The position numbers and the translations under genes were made by a program. DNA of 64,000 bases from Psychromicrobium xiongbiense (GTDB lineage Bacteria > Actinomycetota > Actinomycetes > Actinomycetales > Micrococcaceae): positions 1 to 64,000 of the forward strand of contig NZ_JASSZH010000034.1 in assembly GCF_030271165.1 (NCBI RefSeq), in the 5' to 3' direction. Under the pieces are notes generated by a model. It made no database searches. It was not told the DNA's origin and saw only the letters and a list, made by a program, of their open reading frames with translations. The stretch's first letter is position 1, and every line of letters starts with the position of its first letter. Below are positions 16,927 through 25,860 of this stretch, piece by piece.

Positions 16927-17916
16927 ATGACCTTATTGCCCACCGCGCCCAGCGCGGATGCCGGTACTCTGAGGCAACTTCCGTCACCTCGCGCTGCGGA
17001 TCCGCAACCCCGCAGCACGATGCGGCGGATTCGTGAACCGCGTGCGGACCGGTTTCTGAACGTGATCCTGCTGATCGTGCTCGGCATCCTGTCGTTGTCG
17101 ATCCTCTATCCGCTGCTTTTTGTGCTCAGTGCCTCCTTCTCGGATCCCTCGGCAGTCAGTTCCGGTCAGGTGACCCTGTGGCCCGTGGGGTTCTCCGTGG
17201 ACGCCTACCAGGCGATCTTTCAGTACCCGCTGATTTTCCAGGGGCTGTTGAACTCGCTGTTGTATGCCGTGGTCCTGACCATCATCGCCACCTGCGCCAC
17301 GATCGCTGGCGGATATGCGCTCTCCCGCACTGATCTTCCGGGACGCAGGCTGCTCATGATGGTGTTCGTTTTCACCATGTTCTTCTCCGGAGGGATGATT
17401 CCCTCTTATCTGGTGGTGAAGAGCCTGGGCATGCTCAATACCCCGTGGGCGATGATTCTGCCGGGGGCGATGAGCGTGTGGCAGCTGATCGTGACCCGCA
17501 CCTACTTTCAGGTCAATGTCCCCCAGGAGCTTCTGGAGTGTTCACGGATCGACGGGGCATCAGATGCACGGTTCTTCTTCCAGGTGGTGATTCCGCTCTC
17601 GAAGCCGATCATCGCCGTCAACGTTCTGCTGTTCGCGGTGGGGTCCTGGAATTCCTATTTCAATGGCCTGATCTACCTGACCGACGAGCATCTCTATTCA
17701 CTGCCCATGGTCATGCGGGACATCCTTCTGCAGAATTCCTTTGACCCATCCCGGATGGCCAGTGCGGACCCCGCACAGGTGGAGAAGCTCAAACGCATTG
17801 CCGATCAGCTCAAATACGCGCTGATCGTCGTCGCCAGCATCCCGCCTCTGCTCATCTATCCCTTTGTGCAAAAACATTTTGTCAAGGGCATGATGGTCGG
17901 CTCGCTGAAAGGGTGA
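16927..17916 (+). CDS. Carbohydrate ABC transporter permease (MalG/YtcP type)
   Basis: Membrane permease of a CUT1-type sugar importer, 329 aa with about six hydrophobic segments. The cytoplasmic EAA-like loop for ATPase contact is LLECSRIDGASDARFFFQVVIP (motif core LLECSRIDGAS, about residue 197). It is like the Bacillus YtcP subfamily that pairs with LplB permeases and large binding lipoproteins. The first 40 residues form a cytoplasmic tail. ATG with AGAAAGGAG upstream. Downstream are the partner permease and binding protein. No ATPase gene is present, so a shared MsiK-type ATPase elsewhere is likely. Confidence 0.9.
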   Translation: MTLLPTAPSADAGTLRQLPSPRAADPQPRSTMRRIREPRADRFLNVILLIVLGILSLSILYPLLFVLSASFSDPSAVSSGQVTLWPVGFSVDAYQAIFQYPLIFQGLLNSLLYAVVLTIIATCATIAGGYALSRTDLPGRRLLMMVFVFTMFFSGGMIPSYLVVKSLGMLNTPWAMILPGAMSVWQLIVTRTYFQVNVPQELLECSRIDGASDARFFFQVVIPLSKPIIAVNVLLFAVGSWNSYFNGLIYLTDEHLYSLPMVMRDILLQNSFDPSRMASADPAQVEKLKRIADQLKYALIVVASIPPLLIYPFVQKHFVKGMMVGSLKG

Positions 17917-17921
17917 GGACG

Positions 17922-18866
17922 ATGGCAGCACTGACAACAGAGCATCCGCGCAAACGAGTCTCCCTGGGTCGCAGGATCCTCAGGGCCTGGCAGCTGTACC
18001 TCATGCTGCTGCTCCCTCTGGCCTGGGTCATCATTTTTTGTTACTGGCCCCTGTATGGGATCCAGATCGCTTTCAGGGATTACTCTCCGGTCCACGGGAT
18101 CACGGGTTCGCTCTGGGTGGGATTTGATCATTTTGTCCGGTTCCTCACCAGCTACCAGTTCCCGGAATTGCTCCGGAACACGGTGGGCCTCCATCTGTAC
18201 GAGCTGCTGATCGGATTCCCCGCACCGATCATCCTGGCTCTGGCCCTGAACGCCCTGCGGCAGAAGTACTTCAGTCGTTATGTGCAGCTGGTGGCCTACG
18301 CACCCAACTTCCTCTCCGTTGTCGTGGTGGTCGGGATCATGGTGATGATGCTTTCGCCCAGCACCGGCGTGGTGAACCAGTTATTCGGTGCCATGGGGCT
18401 GCCCCGGGTGGATTTCATGGGGCAGTCGGAATGGTTCCAGTCCCTCTATGTCTTCTCCGGGGTCTGGCAGAGCGCAGGTTTTGCGGCCATCATCTACCTG
18501 GCGGCGCTTTCCAGCGTCCCGCCGGAGCTGCATGAAGCCGCCCGCATGGATGGCGCCTCCCGTCTGCGCAGAATCTGGCATATCGACCTGCCCAGCATTA
18601 TGCCGATTGCCGTGATCATGCTGATCCTCAATATCGGTTCCATCCTCAACGTCGGGTTTGAGAAGGTCCTGCTCATGCAGAACCCGCTCAATCTCGGGGT
18701 CTCCCAGGTGATCAACACCTATGTGTACCAGGTGGGCCTGCACTCCGATGTTCCGCAATATTCCTATGCCACCGCCATCGGCGTCTTCCAGTCGGTAGTG
18801 GGAGTCATCCTCCTGCTCTTGGCGAACTGGGCAGCCCGCCGTATCGCGAAATCAGGCTTGTTCTAA
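17922..18866 (+). CDS. Carbohydrate ABC transporter permease (MalF/LplB type)
   Basis: Partner permease of 314 aa with six predicted membrane helices. The N-terminal helix LYLMLLLPLAWVIIFCYWPL and YGIQIAFRDYSP are hallmarks of the LplB/YteP branch. The EAA loop is LHEAARMDGASRLRRIWHIDLP (core EAARMDGAS, about residue 205). ATG 17922 follows GAGG; GTG 17913 overlaps the previous stop (GTGA) and is an equally possible start. It forms the heterodimeric channel with the preceding permease. Confidence 0.9.
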   Translation: MAALTTEHPRKRVSLGRRILRAWQLYLMLLLPLAWVIIFCYWPLYGIQIAFRDYSPVHGITGSLWVGFDHFVRFLTSYQFPELLRNTVGLHLYELLIGFPAPIILALALNALRQKYFSRYVQLVAYAPNFLSVVVVVGIMVMMLSPSTGVVNQLFGAMGLPRVDFMGQSEWFQSLYVFSGVWQSAGFAAIIYLAALSSVPPELHEAARMDGASRLRRIWHIDLPSIMPIAVIMLILNIGSILNVGFEKVLLMQNPLNLGVSQVINTYVYQVGLHSDVPQYSYATAIGVFQSVVGVILLLLANWAARRIAKSGLF

Positions 18867-18890
18867 TCCACCTCTCTGACAAGGAGAATC

Positions 18891-20696
18891 ATGAAACTAA
18901 CCTTCAACAGCCAGGAAAAAGTCGACCTCGTCCAGAACTTCCTGGACGGAAGAGTCTCCCGCAGGGGATTCCTGAAGTCCGCCTCCCTGCTCGGCATCAC
19001 CGCCGTCACCGCCAGCACCGTGCTGACCGCCTGCGACAACGGAACCGGTGGGGCAGCCTCATCGGGATCCAGTTACAAGGCGGGCTCCGCGCAGCTCAAA
19101 GTGGAGCTCGGCGCGGAAGACACCACGGTGCTCTACCCCGAGGGTTACGTGGGGCCCAAAGCCAGGAAACTCACGCCCTTCGGCGATGGCAAAACGCAGT
19201 TTTCCGTTCTGACCCGCACCTTCGCCGGCCAGGACATGCCCACCAACAAATTCTCGGTCTGGCTGGAAGGCGCCACCGGCGTCAAGGTCAACTACCAGGT
19301 GGTGCCCATTGGATCTGAGGGAACGCCAAAGGTCAATAACATTCTGGCGGGGGGAGATCTGCCGGATGCACTGATGCTGGGCCCGAAGTGGATGGAAGGG
19401 CTGAGCCGCTCGCAAGTCTATGTCTACGGCAAACAAGGCCTGTTCCAACCGTTGGGCCAGCTGATCGATGAGAATGCTCCTGAACTGCTGGAAGTGTTCA
19501 AGAGCGTGCCCGGGCTCCGTGAGGAATTCACTGCTCCCAATGGGGAGATCTATGCCTTCCCGGGAGTCAATCAGTGTTATCACTGCCGTTCCTCCGACGT
19601 ACGGACCTGGGTGAACAAGAAATGGCTGGACAAGGTGGGCCTGAGCGTCCCGCAGACGCTGGATCAATTCACGGCAATGCTCAAGGCCTTCAAGGACCAG
19701 AACCCCTCCGGGCAGCCGTTCGCGGTGCCGATGTCCGGCAGCCAGACGGCCGGGAGCTCGTTCATCCAGTACCTGATGCAAAGCTTCGGCTACCTGCCCT
19801 CCAGCAAGGTCATCAAGGACGGCAATACGCTCCGGTATGCCCCAGCGCAGGACTTCTACCGGGAAGGTCTGAAGTACATGGCTGGCCTGACCAAGGATGG
19901 CCTGATCGACCCGCGAACTTTCTCGCAGAGCGGGGATGAGCTGATCCGTCAGGTGATGAACCCGGCCGGGGCGCTGATCGGTGTGGTCCAGGGTGGCTCG
20001 CAGGGTTACTTCGCCGAGGTCCAGGCCAGCAACCCCAGCGCGAGGTACCTCGACTACGTGCCCATCCCACCGTTGAAGAATGGCAGCAAGAACCCGGTCT
20101 GCCCGTGGGACTACACCACCGGTGGTGTTGTAGGACTGGTGATCTCCAAGGCCTGCAAGGACCCGGCGACCATGGTCCGTTGGGCGGATGCGCAACTGAA
20201 CCTTCAGGTGACCAGGAGCATGCCCGCCGGTCCGCTCGGCGTTGGTTTCGACTGGGCCAGGAAGGGCGATGTCGCCATCAACGGTAAGCAGGCCACCTTC
20301 AGCCGCATCGCTGCGGCATCGGACGCCAAGAACTACGGCTGGTACGAATGGGGGCCGATCAACTTCCAGAACGACGTCCGGCTCAGCGAATCCGTGAACA
20401 AAGCCGCGGGATCGATCGAACCGGATCTGTACCAGGCCGGGAAGCTGTATGAGCCCTTTGCGGTGTCCAAGGATCAGTATTTCCAGGCGCCCTTCTACGA
20501 TCAGGACCAGGCAGCCAAGGTGGGTGAGTTCGAGACGAACTTCAAGTCCTATCTTGACCAGGCCAACGCCCAGTTCATCCTTGGGAAGCAGGACATCAGC
20601 CAGGATTCGGTCTGGGCCGCACACCAGAAGAAGCTGAAGGACCTGGGGGTGGATCAGTACCTGCAGATTCTTCAGCAGGCGTCCGGGATGAAATAA
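18891..20696 (+). CDS. Extracellular solute-binding lipoprotein (LipO/YtcQ type)
   Basis: A 601-aa binding protein of the large CUT1 subfamily. The N-terminus has a twin-arginine-like SRRGFLKSASLLG followed by hydrophobic residues and a lipobox VLTAC (Cys about residue 48), so it is a membrane-anchored lipoprotein, possibly Tat-exported. The body has typical solute-binding stretches (AGGDLPDALMLG, EIYAFPGVNQ, NGSKNPVCPWDYTTGG). AAGGAG lies before the ATG. It captures the oligosaccharide for the two preceding permeases; the glycosidases upstream suggest a fucosylated or mannosylated ligand. Confidence 0.9.
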   Translation: MKLTFNSQEKVDLVQNFLDGRVSRRGFLKSASLLGITAVTASTVLTACDNGTGGAASSGSSYKAGSAQLKVELGAEDTTVLYPEGYVGPKARKLTPFGDGKTQFSVLTRTFAGQDMPTNKFSVWLEGATGVKVNYQVVPIGSEGTPKVNNILAGGDLPDALMLGPKWMEGLSRSQVYVYGKQGLFQPLGQLIDENAPELLEVFKSVPGLREEFTAPNGEIYAFPGVNQCYHCRSSDVRTWVNKKWLDKVGLSVPQTLDQFTAMLKAFKDQNPSGQPFAVPMSGSQTAGSSFIQYLMQSFGYLPSSKVIKDGNTLRYAPAQDFYREGLKYMAGLTKDGLIDPRTFSQSGDELIRQVMNPAGALIGVVQGGSQGYFAEVQASNPSARYLDYVPIPPLKNGSKNPVCPWDYTTGGVVGLVISKACKDPATMVRWADAQLNLQVTRSMPAGPLGVGFDWARKGDVAINGKQATFSRIAAASDAKNYGWYEWGPINFQNDVRLSESVNKAAGSIEPDLYQAGKLYEPFAVSKDQYFQAPFYDQDQAAKVGEFETNFKSYLDQANAQFILGKQDISQDSVWAAHQKKLKDLGVDQYLQILQQASGMK

Positions 20697-20720
20697 CCCC
20701 GGGATATCACCCCGCCGAGT

Positions 20721-20779
20721 GTCCAGTACCGCACAGTGTTTCGCGTCGTGAGCGGCGGTGCGACTGTGCGGTACTGGAC
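20721..20779. terminator. Long hairpin between convergent genes
   Basis: A perfect 17-bp inverted repeat, GTCCAGTACCGCACAGT and its inverse, with a 25-base loop. It sits between the ends of the binding-protein gene and the convergent oxidoreductase gene. A bidirectional terminator is likely, although no T-tract follows. Its long loop is unlike ordinary intrinsic terminators. Confidence 0.55.
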
Positions 20780-20807
20780 GTTCACCGCCGGTCAGCGAAC
20801 GATGCCG

Positions 20808-23800
20808 TCAGGCAGGCCCGGGATCGAGGAGCTGGGCCAGGTGTTGACCCGCGCGTGCAGCATCGAGCTGCTGCGCCTGGATGCTGCAGGAGAAGCCGTC
20901 GGTGAGCAGCACCGCCTCCGGGTGTTCGCGCAGCGCCGGGGCGAGGGCCTGCTCGGCCACCTGCATGCTGACCTCAAAATGTTCTTTTTCGAAGCCGAAA
21001 TTCCCGGCCACCCCGCAGCAGCCGGTGGCGTCATGCACCTGGTGGATACCGAGGCTGCGCAACGCGGCGTGCTGGGTATCCGGGCCGAAGGCCGAGTATT
21101 CGTGGCAATGCGTCTGGAGCACCACCTGCTCCGGGAGCGGCTGGGCTGGCTGCGGCGTCCAGCCTTCGCGCAGTAATTCCTGGAGGTGGGCGGCGAAGCT
21201 GCGCACCCGGGCGGCGACCCGGCGTGCCTGATCGGTGCCCACCAACTCTGGTAGATCCTTACGCAGTGCGGCCGCACAACTGGGCTCGAGCACGACGATC
21301 GGCCGACCTGCGCCACCATCGACCGGGCCATCATCCAGCGCGGCCGCGGTCCGCTGCAAGATCGGGATGGCTGTGCTCAGCTGACCGGTGGAGATCCAGC
21401 TCAAGGCGCAGCAGGCATCTTCAGAGCATTGCACCGGAGTTCCGGTACTGGCCAGAACCCGGGCAGCCGCACCGGCGACCTCAGGGCGGAAGCCCCGGGT
21501 GAAGGTGTCCACGAAGAGCACCACTCCATCTGCTTCCCGTTGCCCGGCCTCAACGACCCCGGCCCCTGCCACCTCCCGTCGCCATTCCCGGTCCGAGGCA
21601 AACCGGGGCAGCACACGATGCCGGCTCAGGCCACCGGCCGCGGCGATCACCGGAGCCAGCGGAGAAGCCATCACGGCATTGACCAGCGGCGCGATCCGGC
21701 CGGTGAGCTTGAGCCAGCGCGGCAGCCAACCCAGGGCGTAGTGCGAGAGCGGGCGGAGCCGGCCCTGATAGTAGTGCGAGAAGAACTCCGATTTGTAACT
21801 GGCCATATCGACGCCGGTGGGGCAGTCCGTGGCGCAGGCCTTGCAGGACAGGCACAGATCCAGCGCCTCCCGGACCTCCTCCGACTTCCAGCCTTCCTCC
21901 ACAGTACGGGCGCCCCGCACCATCTCCTGGAGTACGCGTGCCCGGCCCCGGGTGGAGTCTTTTTCGTCGCGGGTGGCCCGGTAGCTGGGGCACATGACGC
22001 CACCCTCGGCGGTACGGCAGCGCCCGACGCCGATGCAACTCTGCAGGGCGTTTACCCAGGGATCGACCCGGGCGTGGCTGGCCTCGGGCACCGCAGAACC
22101 CAGTGACCGCAGCTCGAAGCTGGTCCGCCACTGCCGGTCCGGGACGCCATCGAGCGCCAGGTGGGCATCGAGGGGATCCGGATCGACCACGGATCCAGGA
22201 TTGAGGATGCCGTGCTGATCCCAGAGTTGCCGGAACCGGGCAAAGGCAGCCAGCAGCCGGGGCGAGTACATGAGCGGCAGGAACTCGCTGCGGGCCCGGC
22301 CATCGCCGTGCTCGCCCGAGAGCGAGCCGCCGTGCCGGACCACCAGCTCGGCGGCATCGCGGGTGAAGGTCCGGAACACCGCGCGCCCGGCCTTGCTGCG
22401 CAGGTCGTAGGTGATCCGGATGTGCATGCAGCCGGCGCCGAAGTGCCCGTACATAACGCCCTGCAGCTGATACCGGGCCAGAAGCTCGCGGAAATCGGCC
22501 AGATAGTCGGCCAGCCGGGCCGGTTCCACCGCGGAATCCTCCCAGCCCGGCCAGGATTCTCCTCCGCCAGCCAGAGGTGAGTCTGGCGACAACTGGGAGG
22601 ACGGGGCCAGGCGGGAGGACAGGCCCGCGCCGTCCTCGCGGACCCGCCAGAGCGAGGCTCGCTCCGCAGCATCCGGGACAAGCCGCCCCTCGATCAGTCG
22701 CCCGTTGTCCTGCAAGCGCTGCAGCAGCAGCGCAGCCTGCGCCTGGACGCTCGCAGGATCAGCGCCATCGAGGTCAACATAAAGCCAGGCCCGGCCAGCG
22801 GGCAGCGTTGCCACGGAGGAGGCGCCTCGCCGGAACCGCATGGTCTCGACAATCGCCTCATCGATGCCCTCCACCGCAGCGGGGGAGAACTCCAGGATGG
22901 TCTCAATGTCCCGTGCAGCCTCGACCACATCGGAGTACCCCAGACAGATCAGCAGGGCACTGGGCGGTCGGGGGACCAACCGCATCCGGGCCGCCACGAT
23001 GATGGCGCAGGTGCCCTCGGAGCCGACCAGAGCCCTGGCGACGTTGAACCGCCGCTCGGGGAGCAGATTCGCCAGGTGGTAGCCGGAGACCTGGCGCTGA
23101 AACCGGTCCAGCTCCAGCCGGAACTCGGCCAGATGACTCTTGGCGAGGTCCTTCAGCTCCTCGCTGAGCTCCCTGGCGCGCGCCGCCGAGGCCTCATCTG
23201 ACGGCTCAGTGGCGTGCAGGCCGGTGGCCGTGGCAGTCAGCCGGGTGCCATCAGAGGTGACCAGCTGAAGCTCGATGACGTGATCGGAGGTGCGCCCATA
23301 GCGCACCGAGTGATTGCCGCAGGCGTCGTTGCCCAGGGCGCCACCCACCGTGGCGCGGGTTCTGGAGGAGGGGTCCGGGGCGAAGGTGAGCCGCTGGTCG
23401 GTAGCTCGCTCAACGGCCTGGCTCAGCTGGGCGAGCACTACTCCCGGCTCGACCAGAACGGACTGGCCCGGCTCGTCGATCTCCAGGATGCCGTTCAGGT
23501 GGCGGGAAAAATCCAGGATCACGCCTGGGCCCACCGCGTTCCCCGCCATCGAGGTTCCGCCCCCACGCCCGATGAGCGGAGTGCCGCTCTCACGACAGGC
23601 TTCGACGGTAGCGACGACATCGTGCACGGAGCGGGGAAAGACCACAGCCAGCGGGGGCACCCGGTAGTTGGAGGCATCGTAGGAGTACTCGGCCAGTCGA
23701 CGGGCAGAGGTCTCCGCGATGATGCCCGCCGTGGCCAGCCGGGCGACGAGGGAGCTGGCCAACGCGCGGTCCGGTGCCTGAGTGATATCCACCTCCTCAT

Positions 23801-23810
23801 CCTGAACCAT
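20808..23810 (-). CDS. FAD-binding and Fe-S-binding oxidoreductase (D-lactate/2-hydroxyacid dehydrogenase type)
   Basis: A 1000-aa fusion. Residues about 45-280 form the FAD-binding PCMH domain (PLIGRGGGTSMAGNAVG, VGGALGNDACGNHSVRYG). Then follows a FAD-oxidase C-terminal domain with YGHFGAGCMHIR and SGEHGDGRARSEF. Next is a dicluster ferredoxin region (CIGVGRCR..MCPSY about residue 590, CLSCKACATDCPTG about residue 655), and a C-terminal CCG domain (TGCCGVAGNFGFEKEH). Homologous fusions oxidise D-2-hydroxyacids such as D-lactate or D-2-hydroxyglutarate and pass electrons to the quinone pool; the substrate here is unknown. Start at ATG 23810. Divergent from the cardiolipin synthase gene. Confidence 0.9.
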   Translation of the reverse strand: MVQDEEVDITQAPDRALASSLVARLATAGIIAETSARRLAEYSYDASNYRVPPLAVVFPRSVHDVVATVEACRESGTPLIGRGGGTSMAGNAVGPGVILDFSRHLNGILEIDEPGQSVLVEPGVVLAQLSQAVERATDQRLTFAPDPSSRTRATVGGALGNDACGNHSVRYGRTSDHVIELQLVTSDGTRLTATATGLHATEPSDEASAARARELSEELKDLAKSHLAEFRLELDRFQRQVSGYHLANLLPERRFNVARALVGSEGTCAIIVAARMRLVPRPPSALLICLGYSDVVEAARDIETILEFSPAAVEGIDEAIVETMRFRRGASSVATLPAGRAWLYVDLDGADPASVQAQAALLLQRLQDNGRLIEGRLVPDAAERASLWRVREDGAGLSSRLAPSSQLSPDSPLAGGGESWPGWEDSAVEPARLADYLADFRELLARYQLQGVMYGHFGAGCMHIRITYDLRSKAGRAVFRTFTRDAAELVVRHGGSLSGEHGDGRARSEFLPLMYSPRLLAAFARFRQLWDQHGILNPGSVVDPDPLDAHLALDGVPDRQWRTSFELRSLGSAVPEASHARVDPWVNALQSCIGVGRCRTAEGGVMCPSYRATRDEKDSTRGRARVLQEMVRGARTVEEGWKSEEVREALDLCLSCKACATDCPTGVDMASYKSEFFSHYYQGRLRPLSHYALGWLPRWLKLTGRIAPLVNAVMASPLAPVIAAAGGLSRHRVLPRFASDREWRREVAGAGVVEAGQREADGVVLFVDTFTRGFRPEVAGAAARVLASTGTPVQCSEDACCALSWISTGQLSTAIPILQRTAAALDDGPVDGGAGRPIVVLEPSCAAALRKDLPELVGTDQARRVAARVRSFAAHLQELLREGWTPQPAQPLPEQVVLQTHCHEYSAFGPDTQHAALRSLGIHQVHDATGCCGVAGNFGFEKEHFEVSMQVAEQALAPALREHPEAVLLTDGFSCSIQAQQLDAARAGQHLAQLLDPGPA

Positions 23811-23846
23811 CCCGCGCGCCGGCGCATCTGCGGAGTGCGGCGGCTA

Positions 23847-23868
23847 TTGTCGAGATAACACTTGTCGA
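23847..23868. promoter_or_regulatory. Direct repeat in the oxidoreductase upstream region
   Basis: TTGTCGA occurs at 23847-23853 and again at 23862-23868, a 15-bp period, in the 103-bp gap between the divergent oxidoreductase and cardiolipin synthase genes. It may be a binding site for a regulator of either gene. No clear promoter boxes were assigned. Confidence 0.3.
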
Positions 23869-23913
23869 AGTGACTATTGGCCAAGGAACGGGTGAGACTG
23901 AAAGCGGGGCGCG

Positions 23914-25380
23914 GTGCTGTTCTTCGATCTGCCACGGGGCTGGGGCTGGGATCTGTCCGTGGTGTGGTTCGCGGTGGACATGGTCTTGCGCGTCATTCTG
24001 CTGGGCGTCGTCCCGGGCAATCGTCGGCCCAATACCGCCATGGCCTGGCTGCTGGCCATCTTCCTGATCCCGTCGCTGGGCCTGGCGCTGTTTCTGCTTT
24101 TCGGCACGTTCCGGCTCCGCGGTCGGCGGGCGCGCCGCCTGGAAGAGGTCAACCGGCGCATCCGGGAGGCCGGTCAGGACCCGTCGCTGGACGTCGCAGA
24201 GGTGCCATTACCCGTCTGGCTCGCCTCCGCCGTCGAACTCAATCGCAATCTGGGCGCACAACCGCTGGTGGCGGACAACCGGGTTCAGCTCATCCCCGGG
24301 TACCAGGAGTCCATCGAGGCCATGACGGAGGCGGTGCGGGAGGCTCGCGAGTACATCAATGTGGAGTTCTACATCATGGCGTACGACGAGGTGACGAAGC
24401 CGTTGTTCGCCGCCCTGGAGGAGGCTGCGGAACGCGGGGTGGAGGTGCGGCTGCTGTTCGACCACATCGGGACGCTGCGGGTGCGTGGCTACCGTCAGCT
24501 GCTGCGATTCCTTCGCGGCTCCCGGATCACCTGGAAGCGGATGCTGCCATTGATGCCGCTGGCCGGGCAGTGGCGCAGGCCGGACCTGCGCAATCACCGG
24601 AAAATTCTGGTCATCGACGGACTGGTCGCATTCACCGGTTCGCAGAACCTGACTGAACCGTCGTACAACAACCCCAGGCATCGCCGGGCCGGCCGCCACT
24701 GGGTGGAGCTGATGGTCCGGGTGGAGGGGCCGGTGGTGGCCGGGCTCCACGTGGTGTTTGCCACCGACTGGCTGAGCGAGACCGATGAATCGTTGGAGGC
24801 GCAGGTGCGACTTCCGGCACCGGCGGGGAATGTTCCTATCCAGGTGGTGCCTAGCGGCCCCGGTTTCGCGCAGGAGAACAACCTCCGCCTGTTCAATACC
24901 CTGATTTATTCGGCGCAGGAGCGGATCTCCATCTGCAGCCCCTACTTTGTTCCGGATGATTCCCTGCTGTACGCCATCACGACGGCCGTGCAACGCGGGG
25001 TACAGGTGGAGCTTTTCGTCTCGGAGCAGGGCGACCAGTTTCTGGTCCACCATGCGCAACGCTCGTACTATCAGGCGCTGCTCGAGGCGGGCGTGCGGAT
25101 CCAGCTCTACCGTGCCCCGGCAGTGCTGCACGCCAAGCATTTCACCATCGATGACGAGGTGGCGGTGCTGGGTTCCAGCAATATGGACATGAGGTCCTTT
25201 TCACTGAACTTTGAGGTCTCCCTCATGATGGTCGGGCCTGAGATTGTTCACGCTGTACGGGAGGTGCAGGACGCCTACCGTGCCACCTCGCGCGAGCTGA
25301 CCCTCAAGGAATGGCAGCAGCGCTCGGTTTTCGCCAAGTACCTGGACAACGTGTGCCGGCTTTCCGCTGCACTGCAGTGA
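23914..25380 (+). CDS. cls: Cardiolipin synthase (phospholipase D family)
   Basis: Membrane phospholipid synthase of 488 aa. Two N-terminal hydrophobic segments (about residues 10-65) are followed by a PLD-nuclease domain pair. The HKD motifs read NHRKILVIDG (first, about residue 228) and LHAKHFTIDD (second, about residue 408), each followed by the usual GSQNLT or GSSNMD. This matches ClsA-type enzymes that join phosphatidylglycerol molecules. GTG start at 23914; no strong ribosome site is visible. It is convergent with the small hypothetical gene downstream. Confidence 0.93.
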   Translation: MLFFDLPRGWGWDLSVVWFAVDMVLRVILLGVVPGNRRPNTAMAWLLAIFLIPSLGLALFLLFGTFRLRGRRARRLEEVNRRIREAGQDPSLDVAEVPLPVWLASAVELNRNLGAQPLVADNRVQLIPGYQESIEAMTEAVREAREYINVEFYIMAYDEVTKPLFAALEEAAERGVEVRLLFDHIGTLRVRGYRQLLRFLRGSRITWKRMLPLMPLAGQWRRPDLRNHRKILVIDGLVAFTGSQNLTEPSYNNPRHRRAGRHWVELMVRVEGPVVAGLHVVFATDWLSETDESLEAQVRLPAPAGNVPIQVVPSGPGFAQENNLRLFNTLIYSAQERISICSPYFVPDDSLLYAITTAVQRGVQVELFVSEQGDQFLVHHAQRSYYQALLEAGVRIQLYRAPAVLHAKHFTIDDEVAVLGSSNMDMRSFSLNFEVSLMMVGPEIVHAVREVQDAYRATSRELTLKEWQQRSVFAKYLDNVCRLSAALQ

Positions 25381-25408
25381 GCCGATGCACCGCGCGGTCT
25401 GCCAGGCC

Positions 25409-25855
25409 TCAGTAACTGACCCCGGGCTCGATGCCGGGCGGGTAGGGGAAGCTCCGCGAATCGGACATGATCCTCAGCGTGCCTCGCTGCGGGTTGTACA
25501 CCACGCTGTGGTTGTACCCCGAGCCATGGGCCAGCACCAGCTCGGCCAGGCCGTCCGGCGTCGTGCGCATTCTGGTACTCCAGCCGGGCCGCCCGGCCCA
25601 GTCCTCCGCGATGGCCGGCAGGTAGCCGCTGCCGTCGGTTCCGGGGGCCAGGGTCAGGTACAGATGGCCATACCAGAGGTAGTTCCCCTCGCCGCAGCTG
25701 AGCAGCCCGGAGGTCTCGCTCTGATCGCGCTCGATGACGGCAGCCGCCGGGATCGCCGAGGCAATCTCGTTCTCCTGTGCCAGGGTGGTCCGTTTGGCCG
25801 TGGCGAGATCCACGGGGGCTCCTTCGACAGTGGGTTCAGTGGGTTCGGGAGTCAT
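25409..25855 (-). CDS. Hypothetical protein paired with the WXG100-like hydrolase
   Basis: A 148-aa soluble protein of unrecognised family with no signal peptide. It has an alternating-strand pattern in the C-terminal half (LWYGHLYLTLAPG, STRMRTTPDGLAELVL, VVYNPQRGTLRIM). It starts five bases after the stop of the upstream hydrolase gene, with GAGGATC overlapping that stop as ribosome site, so the two are coupled. The pairing with a WXG100-type effector-like protein raises the possibility of an immunity or chaperone partner; this is inference from position only. Confidence 0.55.
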   Translation of the reverse strand: MTPEPTEPTVEGAPVDLATAKRTTLAQENEIASAIPAAAVIERDQSETSGLLSCGEGNYLWYGHLYLTLAPGTDGSGYLPAIAEDWAGRPGWSTRMRTTPDGLAELVLAHGSGYNHSVVYNPQRGTLRIMSDSRSFPYPPGIEPGVSY

Positions 25856-25860
25856 GATCC

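Noticed and set aside
19059..20624. 521-codon frame antisense to the binding-protein gene
   Set aside because: Shadow of a strongly supported lipoprotein gene.
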